64,000 bases of DNA from Chryseobacterium lactis (GCF_003815875.1 NZ_CP033924.1:4836001-4900000); one strand, 5' to 3'. Numbered from the stretch's first letter, positions 35,514-45,575 are shown. Notes: generated by a model from the sequence alone, not told the origin. Numbers and translations: made by a program.

Positions 35514-36338
35514 TCAGAGCTTTTTCAAAACCTTCAATTCATCAAGAATATCATTTAAAATTTCAAATCTGGCTTTCCCAAAATCCGGTTTTTTTTCAAT
35601 CGATTGAATGCAATTTGAAAAATAATATACGTTATCTTTAGTTGTAATATACCCTACATACCAACCCACATATTGTTGTCCCTGTTTACCGGCACCGGGT
35701 TTCGCCCGTATTACGGTACCTGAAGTATCACTTACAATCATAATGTCCTTTACAATATCCATAGATCGTTTTGAGAAGGGAAGTTTATCATCATGAAGTC
35801 TACGCAGAAAATCAATTTGTTCACCCGGTGTAATCCGAAGCCCACCAGATAACCAAAAAGCATCAATACCTCCTGAAATATCTTCATTACCATAATGAGA
35901 CTTTTTCAGCCAACTTTTCATTCGGTTTTCACCCACACGTCTCGCCAACTCCTGGTAATACCATACTGTTGAGTTTTTAAAGGCATCTCTCATATCAGTA
36001 TCCTTATTCCAGACATCAAGTGGCCTCTCCTTCCCATCCCATTTAAAAACAATGTTTTCATCTTTGATAACACCGGTTTCTAATGAAATTAACGAATTAC
36101 AAATTTTAAATGTAGATGCCGGTGTGAACGGTGTAGATATTTGTTCTTTGTTATATATAGTATACCTGTCATCCGCCTGATCATACATAATGAATGAACC
36201 TTCCACTCCATATTTATCATAGAATTTCTTAAAATCATTCCGGATGACTTCAGTAGAATCGGATGTGAAAGAAACTATTAAAAAGAAAGCGACCACAGTA
36301 AATAAAAAATTGATGTTTATGAATTTCATCTTATTCAA
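35514..36338 (-). CDS. Class D beta-lactamase-like protein with altered KTG motif
   Basis: 274 residues with a signal peptide. Class D landmarks are Ser75-Thr-Phe-Lys78 (the carboxylated Lys in active enzymes), Ser123-Thr-Val125, Tyr149-Gly-Asn151 and Trp162. The KTG/KSG motif is replaced by Lys213-Pro-Gly215 (RAKPGAGK), shortly before the normal GWYVGY strand. The fold and order otherwise match OXA-type enzymes, so it may be an active oxacillinase with altered specificity, a penicillin sensor, or a degenerate enzyme. No mobile element flanks it; codon use looks like its neighbours, so it is probably resident. Confidence 0.85.
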   Translation of the reverse strand: MNKMKFININFLFTVVAFFLIVSFTSDSTEVIRNDFKKFYDKYGVEGSFIMYDQADDRYTIYNKEQISTPFTPASTFKICNSLISLETGVIKDENIVFKWDGKERPLDVWNKDTDMRDAFKNSTVWYYQELARRVGENRMKSWLKKSHYGNEDISGGIDAFWLSGGLRITPGEQIDFLRRLHDDKLPFSKRSMDIVKDIMIVSDTSGTVIRAKPGAGKQGQQYVGWYVGYITTKDNVYYFSNCIQSIEKKPDFGKARFEILNDILDELKVLKKL

Positions 36339-36740
36339 TTATATTAAGTGTAATTTATTTTTTTTCGAGCCATATAAATCATAATACCCCTGATTTATAT
36401 TGTTTTGTAGAAATTATATTTCCCCTATTTCCCTTATGGTTAATTACTTTTTCTAAATATACTGACCCCTATCTTCCCTGACAATAGTTAGTAATAATCA
36501 TTTTAAAAGGTTCTTTTAAAGTACCTCTACCATAATTTACTTCTCTTTTATTATCTTTTCCTACTATATTATCCAGGTTTATTAAACATAAAAAATCTAT
36601 GTATTGATTAATTTCTATACTGCCTACAATCTCCGAAGTCTCCTGTTTTTTGGAGATTGTATTTCAAGTAAGCTATAAGAAGAACAATATTAAAAACCTT
36701 ACTTGCCAAACTCACCTATTCTTCGTCACATCATTGATGA
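36339..36740. other. AT-rich gap with a terminator-like hairpin
   Basis: 402 bases without a recognisable gene. A ten-base stem TACAATCTCC (36625-36634) pairs with GGAGATTGTA (36652-36661). It lies about 80 bases after the stop of the 36741 gene on the minus strand and may end that transcript. The remainder presumably contains the promoter of the class D gene. Confidence 0.45.
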
Positions 36741-37151
36741 TCAATCTAACTTAAAAAAGAAATACACTACTGCTGCCCATTCTTTTTTAACCCCTTTTGC
36801 GTAGCCAATAGTACTGTGACTGCTGTTTTCCACCGTTCCGTCGTCTCTGATATAACCCATGGTTGAATGGCTGCTACTTTCTACCGTTCCGTCTTTTTTA
36901 ACGTAACCCACTGTAGAACGGCTGCTGTTTTCTATGGTACCATCGCTTTTGATGTATCCGATTGTGGAATGGCTTTTATTCTCAATTGTTCCGTCAGACT
37001 TGATGTAACCGACCGTGGAATGACTACTATTTTCAATGGTCCCATCGGATTTGATGTATCCTGTTGTGCTGTGACTGCCTGATTCTATCGTTTGTGCATT
37101 TACAACACAAAGGTTGAATAAAAAGAAACAAATGACTGCTATTTTTTTCAT
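36741..37151 (-). CDS. Secreted repeat protein of the five-fold beta-flower type
   Basis: 136 residues. After a signal peptide ending VNAQ, a 17-residue unit (GYIKSDGTIENSSHSTV and variants) repeats five to six times, ending with a short hydrophobic tail (AAVVYFFFKL). The unit matches the small Bacteroidota proteins built from GYI.SDGTV.. repeats and described as a five-fold beta-flower. The DNA repeat is 51 bases long and diverged between copies. Function unknown; probably a small envelope or extracellular protein. Confidence 0.7.
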   Translation of the reverse strand: MKKIAVICFFLFNLCVVNAQTIESGSHSTTGYIKSDGTIENSSHSTVGYIKSDGTIENKSHSTIGYIKSDGTIENSSRSTVGYVKKDGTVESSSHSTMGYIRDDGTVENSSHSTIGYAKGVKKEWAAVVYFFFKLD

Positions 37152-37298
37152 GATTTTAAAGTTGAATGGTTGATTATTTTTTTCTAACCTGATGTATTCA
37201 AAAATATCAATTAATTTGTAAAAAACAGCGCCACTTAAAAATAAGTGACGCTATTAAAATTTCAAACGTACTGAAATCTTAGTTGTTATAAATTATAC

Positions 37299-40200
37299 TT
37301 ATCGTTTGATGACTTTTACAGTCTTTACAAAGCCATTAACAGCATTTACTTTTACAAGATAAATTCCTGAAACGAGTCTGGAAACATCAATGATTCCTTT
37401 CGTATCATTAATCTCCCTGGTAAGTACCTGTTGCCCTGCTGCATTGTAAACCGTTACCGAATGAATCTTCTGATCATAAGAGATCGTCAGGATATCCTGA
37501 ACCGGATTTGGATAGACTTTTAAATGATCTGTTTTTGCTGAAACTTCTTGAACAGCTAAAGTACTTGTAGGACAAGCAATAGGGACAAAAATCGGTTTTT
37601 GAATGTTTGTACCATCTCCTATTTGTCCTTTGTCATTGAGTCCACAGCCTGATAAAAATCCATTGGTATCAATCACAAGTCTGTTATACATACTGGATGA
37701 AATACTTTTTCTATTGGCAGTTGTCCCTATTTGAGTTGGAGTAAATCTTGTTGTTTTAGTACCATCTCCTAATTGTCCATTCTGATTATTACCCCATGCC
37801 CAAAGTGTTCCATCTGTTTTGATGGCAGCAGAAGAATGGTAACGATTAGCACTAACACTCTGCCAATTTGTTGCCGTTCCGATTTGTGTCGGAGTAATTT
37901 TTGCAACTGCGGTTCCATCTCCTAATTGTCCAAAAACATTACTGCCCCAAGCCCAGAATGTTCCATCTGTTTTTACTCCTATTGTATGACTAAGTCCACC
38001 ATCGATATTTTTCCAATTCGCGGCAGTTCCTATCTGAATAGGTGTTTTTTTATCGGTCTTGGTTCCATCTCCCAGCTCTCCTTCATTATTTTTTCCCCAG
38101 CTCCATAATGTTCCATTTGTTTTAATGGCAAGGGAGTGATATGAACCACTGGCGATAATTTTCCAGTCATTTTCTGTTCCGATTTGGATTGGAGTATTTT
38201 TCTTTACATTGGTACCATCACCTAATTGTCCATAATAATTATAACCCCATGCCCATAGCGTTCCATTTGATTTTATGGCGAGTGCATAACTATCCCCTGC
38301 GGCAATACTTACCCAGTCTGTTGCTGTACCTACTTGTGTTGGGGTATTTTTGCTAATATTAGTTCCGTCACCCAATTGTCCATCGTAATTATCACCCCAT
38401 GTCCATAGTGTTCCGTCTGCTTTAATTCCTACTGAATAATAACTGCCGGCTGCAATTTTCACCCAATTATTTCCGGTTCCGATTTGCGTTGGGGTATTTT
38501 TTCCAATAGTAGTTCCGTCTCCCAGCTGGCCATAATTGTTGTATCCCCATGCCCAAAGCGTTCCGTCTGTTTTAAGCCCTATCGAATGATAGCTGCCCGC
38601 AATCACACTTTCCCAACAGCCTGTTGCAGAGGTAGGAAGTGTAGTAAAAGAACCGCCATCGATCCAATTAGTCTGGCTATATCCACAGCTAGACGACACC
38701 CACCAATAATAAGTTGTATCGGGTAATAAATTTGTAAGATTGGCCGTCGTATTAGAAGTATTTCCCTCTATACCTCCAAGAACCGGATTCGTACTATAAA
38801 GATACGAATAACCTCCACTAGGAGCCGGATTCGCAGCTGTCCAGCTGATAGTAGCCGTTGCAGAAGTGATATTTGAAGAAAACAATTGCACTGGAGGGTT
38901 ACACGTTGGAGGGCAGGCAACAGGTACAAAGATTGTTCTATCAATTGTAGTCCCATCTCCTATTTGGCCAAAGTCATTGATGCCACAGCTTGATAAAAGT
39001 CCATCATTATTTATAGTAAGTCTATTAAATCTCTTTGCTTCAATAATCTTTCTATCGGTAGCCGTTCCTATTTGCGTTGGAGTACTTCTATCTACTTTAG
39101 TTCCATCTCCCAGGTAACCAAATAAATTATCTCCCCATGCCCAAAGAGTACCATCTGTTTTAATTCCTGCTGAAGAATTGTATTGGTTAGCATTAATAGT
39201 CTTCCAATTGGTTGCTGTTCCAATTTGTGTTGGTGAAATTTTATTTATTTTAGTTCCATCTCCCAACTGCCCATTATCATTCCGGCCCCATGCCCATAAC
39301 GTTCCATTTGTTTTCAATGCAACAGTATGACGCCATCCTCCGCCAACATTTTTCCAATCAGTTGCTGTACCTATTTGTGTGGGGGTATTTTTATTTACTT
39401 TAGTTCCATCGCCTAGCTGGCCTTCGTCATTAAATCCCCAAGCCCATAGCCTTCCATCTGTTTTGATAGCAATAGTATGATACAATCCGGTGGTAATAGT
39501 TTTCCAGTTATTTTCGGTTCCAATTTGTGTTGGAGTAGATCTATCAGCTGTAGTTCCATCTCCCAGCTGACCATAGGTATTAGACCCCCAAGTCCAAAGG
39601 GTACCATTAGACTTTAGCGCTACTGTATGATTAAAACCGGCAGCAACACTTACCCAGTCTGTTGCTGTACCTATTTGTGTTGGAATATTTTTTGAATTTG
39701 TTGTTCCATCTCCTAATTGTCCCTGTCCATTACTTCCCCAAGTCCAAAGTGTCCCATTTGATTTGATAGCTAATGTAAAATTTTCCCCAGTGGCAATAGT
39801 TACCCAGTCTGTTTCAGTACCTATTTGTGTTGGCGTAGATCTATCAGTTGTAGTTCCATCCCCCATTTGTCCAAAATTATTACCTCCCCAGGCCCATAGT
39901 GTTCCGTCTGTTTTAATTCCTACTGAATGAATACTTCCCGAACTCACAGCTTTCCAACATCCTGTTGTCGTTGCAGAAAGCGTGGTAAAGGACCCTCCGG
40001 ATATCCAACTCCCTCTACTGGATCCGCAACGAGATGCAACCCACCAATAGTAAGTCGTATTAGGTAATAAATTGGTTAAATTTGCCATTGTAGAAGAAGT
40101 AGTAGTTCCGCCTATACCTCCAACAATTGGATTCGTACTATAAAAATATAAATAACCTCCATTGGGAACCGGTGTTGATCCTACCCAATTAATTGAAGCT

Positions 40201-41834
40201 GTAGAAGAGGTAATATTGCTCGTTGAGAACTGTGTTGGAGACGTGCAATTGGAAGGACACTCAATTGAAGTAAAGGTATCTTTTTGAGTAGTTGTTCCAT
40301 CCCCTAATTCCCCTGAAACATTTCGTCCACAAACTTTTAAAGCACCACTGGTATTTTTTTCAAGAACGTGATAAGTTCCGGCAGAAATCAGCATGCTGTC
40401 TGAAAAAGAACCTACCTGCTTAGGTATTAATGTGCTTCCTGAACTCTGGCCTAACACTCCATAAGAATTATATCCCCAACTCCAAAGCGTACCATCTGTT
40501 CTGTTCGCAAAAGTAAAACTACCTCCGGCGGATACATTTTGCCAATTGGTTGCAGTTCCTATTTGTATAGGGATATTTTTATAAGTAGTTGTTCCATCAC
40601 CTAATTGCCCATACTCATTCGTACCCCAGGCCCAAAGTGTTCCATCTGTTTTGATTCCTACAGAATGCATACTTCCTACATCTACACTTTTCCAATTGGT
40701 AGCTGACCCTATTTGTGTTGGAGTCGATCTGTCGGTTGTAGTTCCATCACCTAGTTGGCCGGTAGTGTTATAACCCCATCCCCAAAGTGTACCATTAGTT
40801 TTGATAGCAAGAGTATGTACCGAACCTGCTACTGCACTTTGCCAATTTGTTTCTGTTCCGATTTGTGTAGGTTCGGTTTTATTTGTCATTGTACCATCGC
40901 CTAACTGTCTATATCCATTAAAACCCCATGCCCAAAGTGTTCCATTTGTTTTGGTGGCTACTGTATAATAGACTCCCCCGCTAACATTTTGCCAATTCGT
41001 TGCTGTTCCTATTTGAGTTGGGCTCAATTTATCATTTTTAGTTCCATCCCCTAATTGTCCATACTCATTCCTTCCCCATGCCCATAAGGTTCCATCTGTT
41101 TTGATAGCAAGGGTATGCTGTGCTCCGGCAGCGATGACTTTCCAATTATTTGCCGTTCCTATTTGAACAGGGACATTTGTGTCAATTGTACTTCCGTCTC
41201 CCAATTGCCCATAAGCATTATTTCCCCATGCCCATAGTGTTCCATCGTTCTTTATCCCTACCGAATGTTCAGTTCCTGCACTAAGGCTTTGCCAACAACC
41301 GGTAGAAGCTGGAGTTTCTACATTAATAACATTTTTAAAAACCGGTCCCCAGGTCCCGTTGGTATCTTTGACACGAATATTAAATACATGCAATCCAACG
41401 GATGGTAAGGCAATTCCTGTCTTTACCAGTTGCTCATAAGCCCTGTCAAAATTTCCGTCGGCGGCTAATACCGGAGTACCGTTTCCGGTCCCTGGATCAG
41501 TATCCCAGAAATATTCGGCTTGTGCCAGAGCCATTACAGCAGATACCGTGTTTTGCTCGACATTGATGACGTTGGTAAAAACAGGTCCCCAAACCCCCGT
41601 ATTGTCTTTGATACGGACAGATAATTTGTGTAAACCACTACCCGGCGTGGCAATTCCAGTTTTGGTTAGTTGTTCAAAAGCACTATTGAAGCTCCCATCG
41701 GTTGCCAATACCGGAGTTCCGTTTCCTGTTCCCGGATCGGTATCCCAGAAATATTCGGCCTGGCTTACGAACATTTGTGCCCAGCACAATGTTGCTATAA
41801 ACAAAGCGATTATACTATAAATATATTTATTCAT
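37299..41834 (-). CDS. Giant secreted RCC1-propeller protein with T9SS sorting domain
   Basis: 1511 residues. After the signal peptide (ending LCWAQ) come two copies of a module of about 85 residues (AEYFWDTDPGTGNGTPVLA). Three blocks of seven RCC1-type repeats follow (unit GIKTDGTLWAWGxNxxGQLGDGT), 21 in all, each block predicted to close into a seven-bladed propeller. Blocks are separated by two fibronectin type III-like domains (ATISWTAANPAPSGGYSYLY). The final about 75 residues form a type A T9SS sorting domain (LKVYPNPVQDILTISYD). RCC1 propellers usually bind proteins; here the molecule should be exported to the cell surface or medium. It is followed upstream by a beta-helix gene only 19 bases away, so the two are likely co-transcribed. 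Confidence 0.88.
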   Translation of the reverse strand: MNKYIYSIIALFIATLCWAQMFVSQAEYFWDTDPGTGNGTPVLATDGSFNSAFEQLTKTGIATPGSGLHKLSVRIKDNTGVWGPVFTNVINVEQNTVSAVMALAQAEYFWDTDPGTGNGTPVLAADGNFDRAYEQLVKTGIALPSVGLHVFNIRVKDTNGTWGPVFKNVINVETPASTGCWQSLSAGTEHSVGIKNDGTLWAWGNNAYGQLGDGSTIDTNVPVQIGTANNWKVIAAGAQHTLAIKTDGTLWAWGRNEYGQLGDGTKNDKLSPTQIGTATNWQNVSGGVYYTVATKTNGTLWAWGFNGYRQLGDGTMTNKTEPTQIGTETNWQSAVAGSVHTLAIKTNGTLWGWGYNTTGQLGDGTTTDRSTPTQIGSATNWKSVDVGSMHSVGIKTDGTLWAWGTNEYGQLGDGTTTYKNIPIQIGTATNWQNVSAGGSFTFANRTDGTLWSWGYNSYGVLGQSSGSTLIPKQVGSFSDSMLISAGTYHVLEKNTSGALKVCGRNVSGELGDGTTTQKDTFTSIECPSNCTSPTQFSTSNITSSTASINWVGSTPVPNGGYLYFYSTNPIVGGIGGTTTSSTMANLTNLLPNTTYYWWVASRCGSSRGSWISGGSFTTLSATTTGCWKAVSSGSIHSVGIKTDGTLWAWGGNNFGQMGDGTTTDRSTPTQIGTETDWVTIATGENFTLAIKSNGTLWTWGSNGQGQLGDGTTNSKNIPTQIGTATDWVSVAAGFNHTVALKSNGTLWTWGSNTYGQLGDGTTADRSTPTQIGTENNWKTITTGLYHTIAIKTDGRLWAWGFNDEGQLGDGTKVNKNTPTQIGTATDWKNVGGGWRHTVALKTNGTLWAWGRNDNGQLGDGTKINKISPTQIGTATNWKTINANQYNSSAGIKTDGTLWAWGDNLFGYLGDGTKVDRSTPTQIGTATDRKIIEAKRFNRLTINNDGLLSSCGINDFGQIGDGTTIDRTIFVPVACPPTCNPPVQLFSSNITSATATISWTAANPAPSGGYSYLYSTNPVLGGIEGNTSNTTANLTNLLPDTTYYWWVSSSCGYSQTNWIDGGSFTTLPTSATGCWESVIAGSYHSIGLKTDGTLWAWGYNNYGQLGDGTTIGKNTPTQIGTGNNWVKIAAGSYYSVGIKADGTLWTWGDNYDGQLGDGTNISKNTPTQVGTATDWVSIAAGDSYALAIKSNGTLWAWGYNYYGQLGDGTNVKKNTPIQIGTENDWKIIASGSYHSLAIKTNGTLWSWGKNNEGELGDGTKTDKKTPIQIGTAANWKNIDGGLSHTIGVKTDGTFWAWGSNVFGQLGDGTAVAKITPTQIGTATNWQSVSANRYHSSAAIKTDGTLWAWGNNQNGQLGDGTKTTRFTPTQIGTTANRKSISSSMYNRLVIDTNGFLSGCGLNDKGQIGDGTNIQKPIFVPIACPTSTLAVQEVSAKTDHLKVYPNPVQDILTISYDQKIHSVTVYNAAGQQVLTREINDTKGIIDVSRLVSGIYLVKVNAVNGFVKTVKVIKR

Positions 41835-41853
41835 ATTATTCGATGCTTAAGGA

Positions 41854-43032
41854 TTATTTAGAAAAACCAGATCCGGTGATGCTTAAAGTACCACTGCTGA
41901 TTGTTCTTGGAGTTACCAAATAATTTACCTGAGGCTTTCCTCCGTTATCTGACGGCCAGTAATTCGCCCAGCTGTTAGAGCCACCATAGTGTCCGGCATC
42001 GTTTCTCGTTAAATCCAAATCTGTATAGTTTATGGCAGGATTTCCCGCATTTACATTCATTCCGGCTATAGTATATGCCGTGTTATCGAAATTCATATTG
42101 ACAGCCCCTGAATTGTTGCTTTGGGTCATAGTTCCCTGTGTTACAAATGAATTGGTAAATAAATTATACGTAGCTGTTACATTAACATTAGTACTTTCGT
42201 TTTTGATACAGGCATTGGTTTGGCCTACCACAAAAGAACCAGCATTGTTCATAATCGTAATATTTCCAGGAATCGGACCATTTAAGCTAATATAAAACGG
42301 ACCGAAATCACCAGGATTTGGGTTATAGACCGTATTGTTAATGATTTCACCAGAACCTCCCGCTTTAAAATTGGAAACAATAAAACCGGTACAAAAATTA
42401 TTGTAGAATTTAAAATTATAATTGAGCTGCGCGTTCGATATCCCTGATTTGGATACATTTCCATACACCTCAACGTCAGATGTGGCTAGACTGGTGTCTT
42501 CTGCCTGAGAATAGATATTAATATAATTTGCTTTATTAGCCGTACACCTTCCGTGCGAGAAGATCAAACTTTCTTTAACCGTACAACCTGAAATATTTGT
42601 GGTTGTATTCACCTGGTACGTAAAGACATTATTCAAATCACAGTTATAAAGATTAATGGTAGTTCTTCCCCCGGTTGTTGCTCCACTTGCTTCCAGAGTA
42701 TATCCGCCGGAAATCCCTGAACTCAGGCTGCTAATAGTCACTACTCTTCCCGCTGCCGGGCTGATGGTAACATTTCCCTGAATGATGTATTTGTTATAAT
42801 TGGTTTCAGAGACAAAAGTCAGTGATTTGTTGATGATCAGGTTTTCTACATAGGCGGTCCCATTTATTTTGGGTTGAATGATGATTCTGTCTCCGTCTGA
42901 AGCGGCAGTAATAGCCGCACTTACAGTAGAATATGCTCCACCGGCTCCGGCATTTCTAACATATAGATCAGCTGCAAAAGCCGTCGTACTGAGTAAACCA
43001 GTCAAGGCAATGGTAAGTAGTTTTTTTGTCAT
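41854..43032 (-). CDS. Secreted right-handed beta-helix protein
   Basis: 392 residues with a signal peptide (ending TAFAA). The start of the mature protein (DLYVRNAGAGGAYSTVSAAITAASDGDRIIIQP) is the standard entry of pectate-lyase-like beta-helix proteins. Many short Asn/Gly/Thr-rich turns follow (INLYNCDLNNVF, EIINNTVYNPN, ITIMNNAGSF). No catalytic residues of a known lyase were recognised. There is no sorting domain. It is the first gene of the unit with the RCC1 protein. Confidence 0.75.
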   Translation of the reverse strand: MTKKLLTIALTGLLSTTAFAADLYVRNAGAGGAYSTVSAAITAASDGDRIIIQPKINGTAYVENLIINKSLTFVSETNYNKYIIQGNVTISPAAGRVVTISSLSSGISGGYTLEASGATTGGRTTINLYNCDLNNVFTYQVNTTTNISGCTVKESLIFSHGRCTANKANYINIYSQAEDTSLATSDVEVYGNVSKSGISNAQLNYNFKFYNNFCTGFIVSNFKAGGSGEIINNTVYNPNPGDFGPFYISLNGPIPGNITIMNNAGSFVVGQTNACIKNESTNVNVTATYNLFTNSFVTQGTMTQSNNSGAVNMNFDNTAYTIAGMNVNAGNPAINYTDLDLTRNDAGHYGGSNSWANYWPSDNGGKPQVNYLVTPRTISSGTLSITGSGFSK

Positions 43033-43754
43033 AATAGTATATAAAATTGGTTGGTTTAATATTAATTGTAAACTTGATTTTTTAAATACTTCACCTGATT
43101 ATTGAATACAATTTTTATTTATATGAAATAGATTCGTACATAAACAGATTTCTTTAATCAATGAAGAAACATTGATTTTAAAAGTATATGGTTAATCAAT
43201 AGTGTAGCATCATAACTGATCGGACAACATCTCCTCTTCTGATATTTCTACACAATTCTTTTTTCTCAAATCGACAGTAAAATATCTGTTATGCTTCCAT
43301 AAATCAGTATTTTTCATCTAATTCAGGGCATACCGAAATGAGCCAAATTTTGGCTAAATAGAATTTGTAACTTTAAAAGAATTCAGAAGATTTACTATTG
43401 TTCTCAATTGTTGGAAACAATCAGTTTTGATGAATTAGTATAAATACAGTATAGTTTTGTTCATTCATGGTTTAATTAATTTTCAAGCTTAGGGTTTTAG
43501 TTTTTTTTAACAACAATACAATCGAGTATGATTTTATGTTATTGATTACAAAAGTATGTTTTTATTGTTAATCATCAAATATTTAATCGAAAATTACTGT
43601 AATTTTATTTCTATATTTTTTTATGAACAAAACAGTTTTCTATCCGAACCAAATGAATACTTATCCTTTGCCTCAACTATTCCGGATAAAATTAATGTAC
43701 CAACATCTAAAAAGATCAGATGTTGGTACATTGAAGATATTGAGTAATTGTTAT
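43033..43754. other. Long AT-rich gap with a strong hairpin
   Basis: 722 bases without an intact gene, divided between the promoter side of the beta-helix gene and the 3' side of the serine hydrolase gene at 43755. Short frames on either strand show no family resemblance. The only strong structure is the hairpin at 43694-43732. Confidence 0.5.
43694..43732. terminator. Perfect 15-base hairpin downstream of the 43755 gene
   Basis: Arms 43694-43708 and 43718-43732 are exactly complementary (AATGTACCAACATCT) with a nine-base loop. It starts 22 bases after the stop of the minus-strand serine hydrolase gene and is followed on that strand by TAATTTTATCC, which fits a terminator with a weak T-tract. 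Confidence 0.65.
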
Positions 43755-45221
43755 CTATTTTTTATTAATGACCTGAACTTTAGTTTGCAAGGAATCTCTC
43801 GTTAAGGTAACAGAGTCTATCTTTCCATTGTTGAAATCAAATTGTAACAGGTTTGGATAATCTACAATTTTAAATAATCCGTTTTTCAAATAAACCAGTT
43901 CATATTCATTTTTTCCTTTAAAATGTTCCAAAATTGGTGACTCCACATACAGACGGTTATTCTTTTCCAATATTTTGGTTTCCATTCCCTGCCCATAAAG
44001 AAAATCATCATAGGTTCCGATTAGTTTTTGTTTTAGGGTGAAAGGCATTTCCTGCGTCTCTACTTTAGGTTCTTTTCCGTTCCAGTTCATCAATGTCAGA
44101 ATCGTCCTTTGAGTCTTATTCATCACAGGAAAACGATTTGGTTTTTCCCCGTTGGCAAGAAATACAAAACCATTTCCATCTTTCATGGTTGCGAAAACAC
44201 TACCTCCTACTCCTGTATTGGAACCATTACATGAAAACCAATCATAATTGTTGTACGCAAAAGATTTTTGCCATCCATATCCCCAACCGCCAACCGCGTT
44301 TTTGATAGCAGTTACTTTCGTCATTTTTGTTGCAATCTGATGAGATATCACTTTGTTATTTTTGTTTCTTAAGGCATTTTGTATTTCAATAGAAAGTTTA
44401 GCCAAATCAGTAGGTGTAGACCACAATCCCGAAGGTCCCACTTGTGGAGTAATTGGCAGGCCTGTTTTAATCACTTTTCCATCTTTATCATGAACCAGAG
44501 CTACATTTGTTAAAAATCCTTTTTCATTAGGTTGTATCATGGTTGTATTTTTCAAACCGAGAGGTGAAAAAATATACTCTTTTGCAAGTTCTGCAATAGG
44601 TTTATTGAAGGTATCTTCCAAGGCCATCTGAACAATTACATAGCCACCACCACTATATTGCCAATCAGTACCCGGTGTGAACAAAAATTCAATTTCCTTT
44701 TCGTACCTGGGAATCTGTCCTAAAAGACTCTGCGTAATGGTCGGAATTTTTTCCCCTTCATAATGATCTTCAAATCCACTCTGTGAGGTACCGGCCGTGT
44801 GATTAAGAAATTGTCTCCATGCTGGGCTTATCTTTTCAGTAAACTTACTTTTAGGTAAATGCCAACGTTTTAGTGATTTATCGATTGGATCATCTAAATT
44901 AATTAAGCCTTTCTCCTCAAGTAAATAGCAAAGAAGTGCCGTAATCGGTTTCGAAATAGATGCCGTAGAAAAAGCAGTATTTTCATCTATCTTTTCTTGA
45001 GAATTCATCGATTTCACTCCAAATTGATTGGAATAAACAACTTTATAATTCTCGAAAACAACCACACTAAATCCGGGAAGTTTATATTTTTCTAATTGTT
45101 GATTAATATGCAAACTATCCGTAAGAAAGTTATAATTTTTGGTAGAGGTCAGTGCGTTATTGCTTGTTTTGCAGCTAGACATTATCAATGTGAAAATTAG
45201 TAAATAAAGAATATTTTTCAT
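43755..45221 (-). CDS. Serine hydrolase lipoprotein (S12), short paralogue of the 3457 gene, His-to-Cys in the third motif
   Basis: 488 residues with a lipoprotein signal (TLIMSSC, Cys17). Motifs are Ser88-Ile-Ser-Lys91 and Tyr189-Ser-Gly. The third motif, His-Asp-Gly in the 3457 paralogue, reads Cys331-Asn-Gly here (codon TGT), within the otherwise conserved GSNTGVGG context. The two proteins align along the whole catalytic domain with long identical stretches, but this one ends without the TPR tail. The motif change may alter or abolish hydrolysis. Likely periplasm-facing lipoprotein. Confidence 0.85.
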   Translation of the reverse strand: MKNILYLLIFTLIMSSCKTSNNALTSTKNYNFLTDSLHINQQLEKYKLPGFSVVVFENYKVVYSNQFGVKSMNSQEKIDENTAFSTASISKPITALLCYLLEEKGLINLDDPIDKSLKRWHLPKSKFTEKISPAWRQFLNHTAGTSQSGFEDHYEGEKIPTITQSLLGQIPRYEKEIEFLFTPGTDWQYSGGGYVIVQMALEDTFNKPIAELAKEYIFSPLGLKNTTMIQPNEKGFLTNVALVHDKDGKVIKTGLPITPQVGPSGLWSTPTDLAKLSIEIQNALRNKNNKVISHQIATKMTKVTAIKNAVGGWGYGWQKSFAYNNYDWFSCNGSNTGVGGSVFATMKDGNGFVFLANGEKPNRFPVMNKTQRTILTLMNWNGKEPKVETQEMPFTLKQKLIGTYDDFLYGQGMETKILEKNNRLYVESPILEHFKGKNEYELVYLKNGLFKIVDYPNLLQFDFNNGKIDSVTLTRDSLQTKVQVINKK

Positions 45222-45290
45222 GGTATTATATTTAATGGTAAAAATCTATAGTCTCTTGCCTTCCTTCTAAGGCTTTATTAGCGAATGTTT

Positions 45291-45406
45291 TTAATTTCTA
45301 TCGATTGTTTTTACATCGTTTTCAAAGGATTTGTTTTGTGCTTGTAAATTCTGTGTGGTCATAAGTATGATAATTATAGTGACTAAGTAAAGGAAGAAGG
45401 TTTCAT
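45291..45406 (-). pseudogene. Remnant of a secreted protein: frameshifted signal peptide
   Basis: On the minus strand an ATG at 45404-45406 starts Met-Lys and then runs out of frame. One frame over, the sequence reads TFFLYLVTIIIILMTTQNLQAQ followed by NKSFENDVKTIDRN and a stop (45291-45293). That is a complete signal peptide and the first residues of a mature protein, broken by a frameshift and an early stop. It lies just upstream of the 45221 gene. Confidence 0.45.
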
Positions 45407-45575
45407 CTTCTTTTTTCGACAAAGCAACTCAGATAGATGCTTTCAAAAAAATAAGTTTTTTAGGTTTTTATGTACTCTGTCGAATTTCTTATTTAACCTG
45501 AATTTTGAAGACTGGAAGTTATTCTATAAACAAGTTTTAAATAATAGCCTCAATTTGAAATCGATGCAACTCTAT

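Noticed and set aside
36867..37082. Plus-strand frame opposite the 17-residue repeat protein
   Set aside because: Shadow of the 51-base coding repeats; the minus-strand protein has a signal peptide and a known repeat type.
43623..43805. Plus-strand frame beginning MNKTVFYPNQ, considered as a transposase start
   Set aside because: Resemblance ends after a few residues and the frame runs through a perfect hairpin and into the antisense of the serine hydrolase gene.
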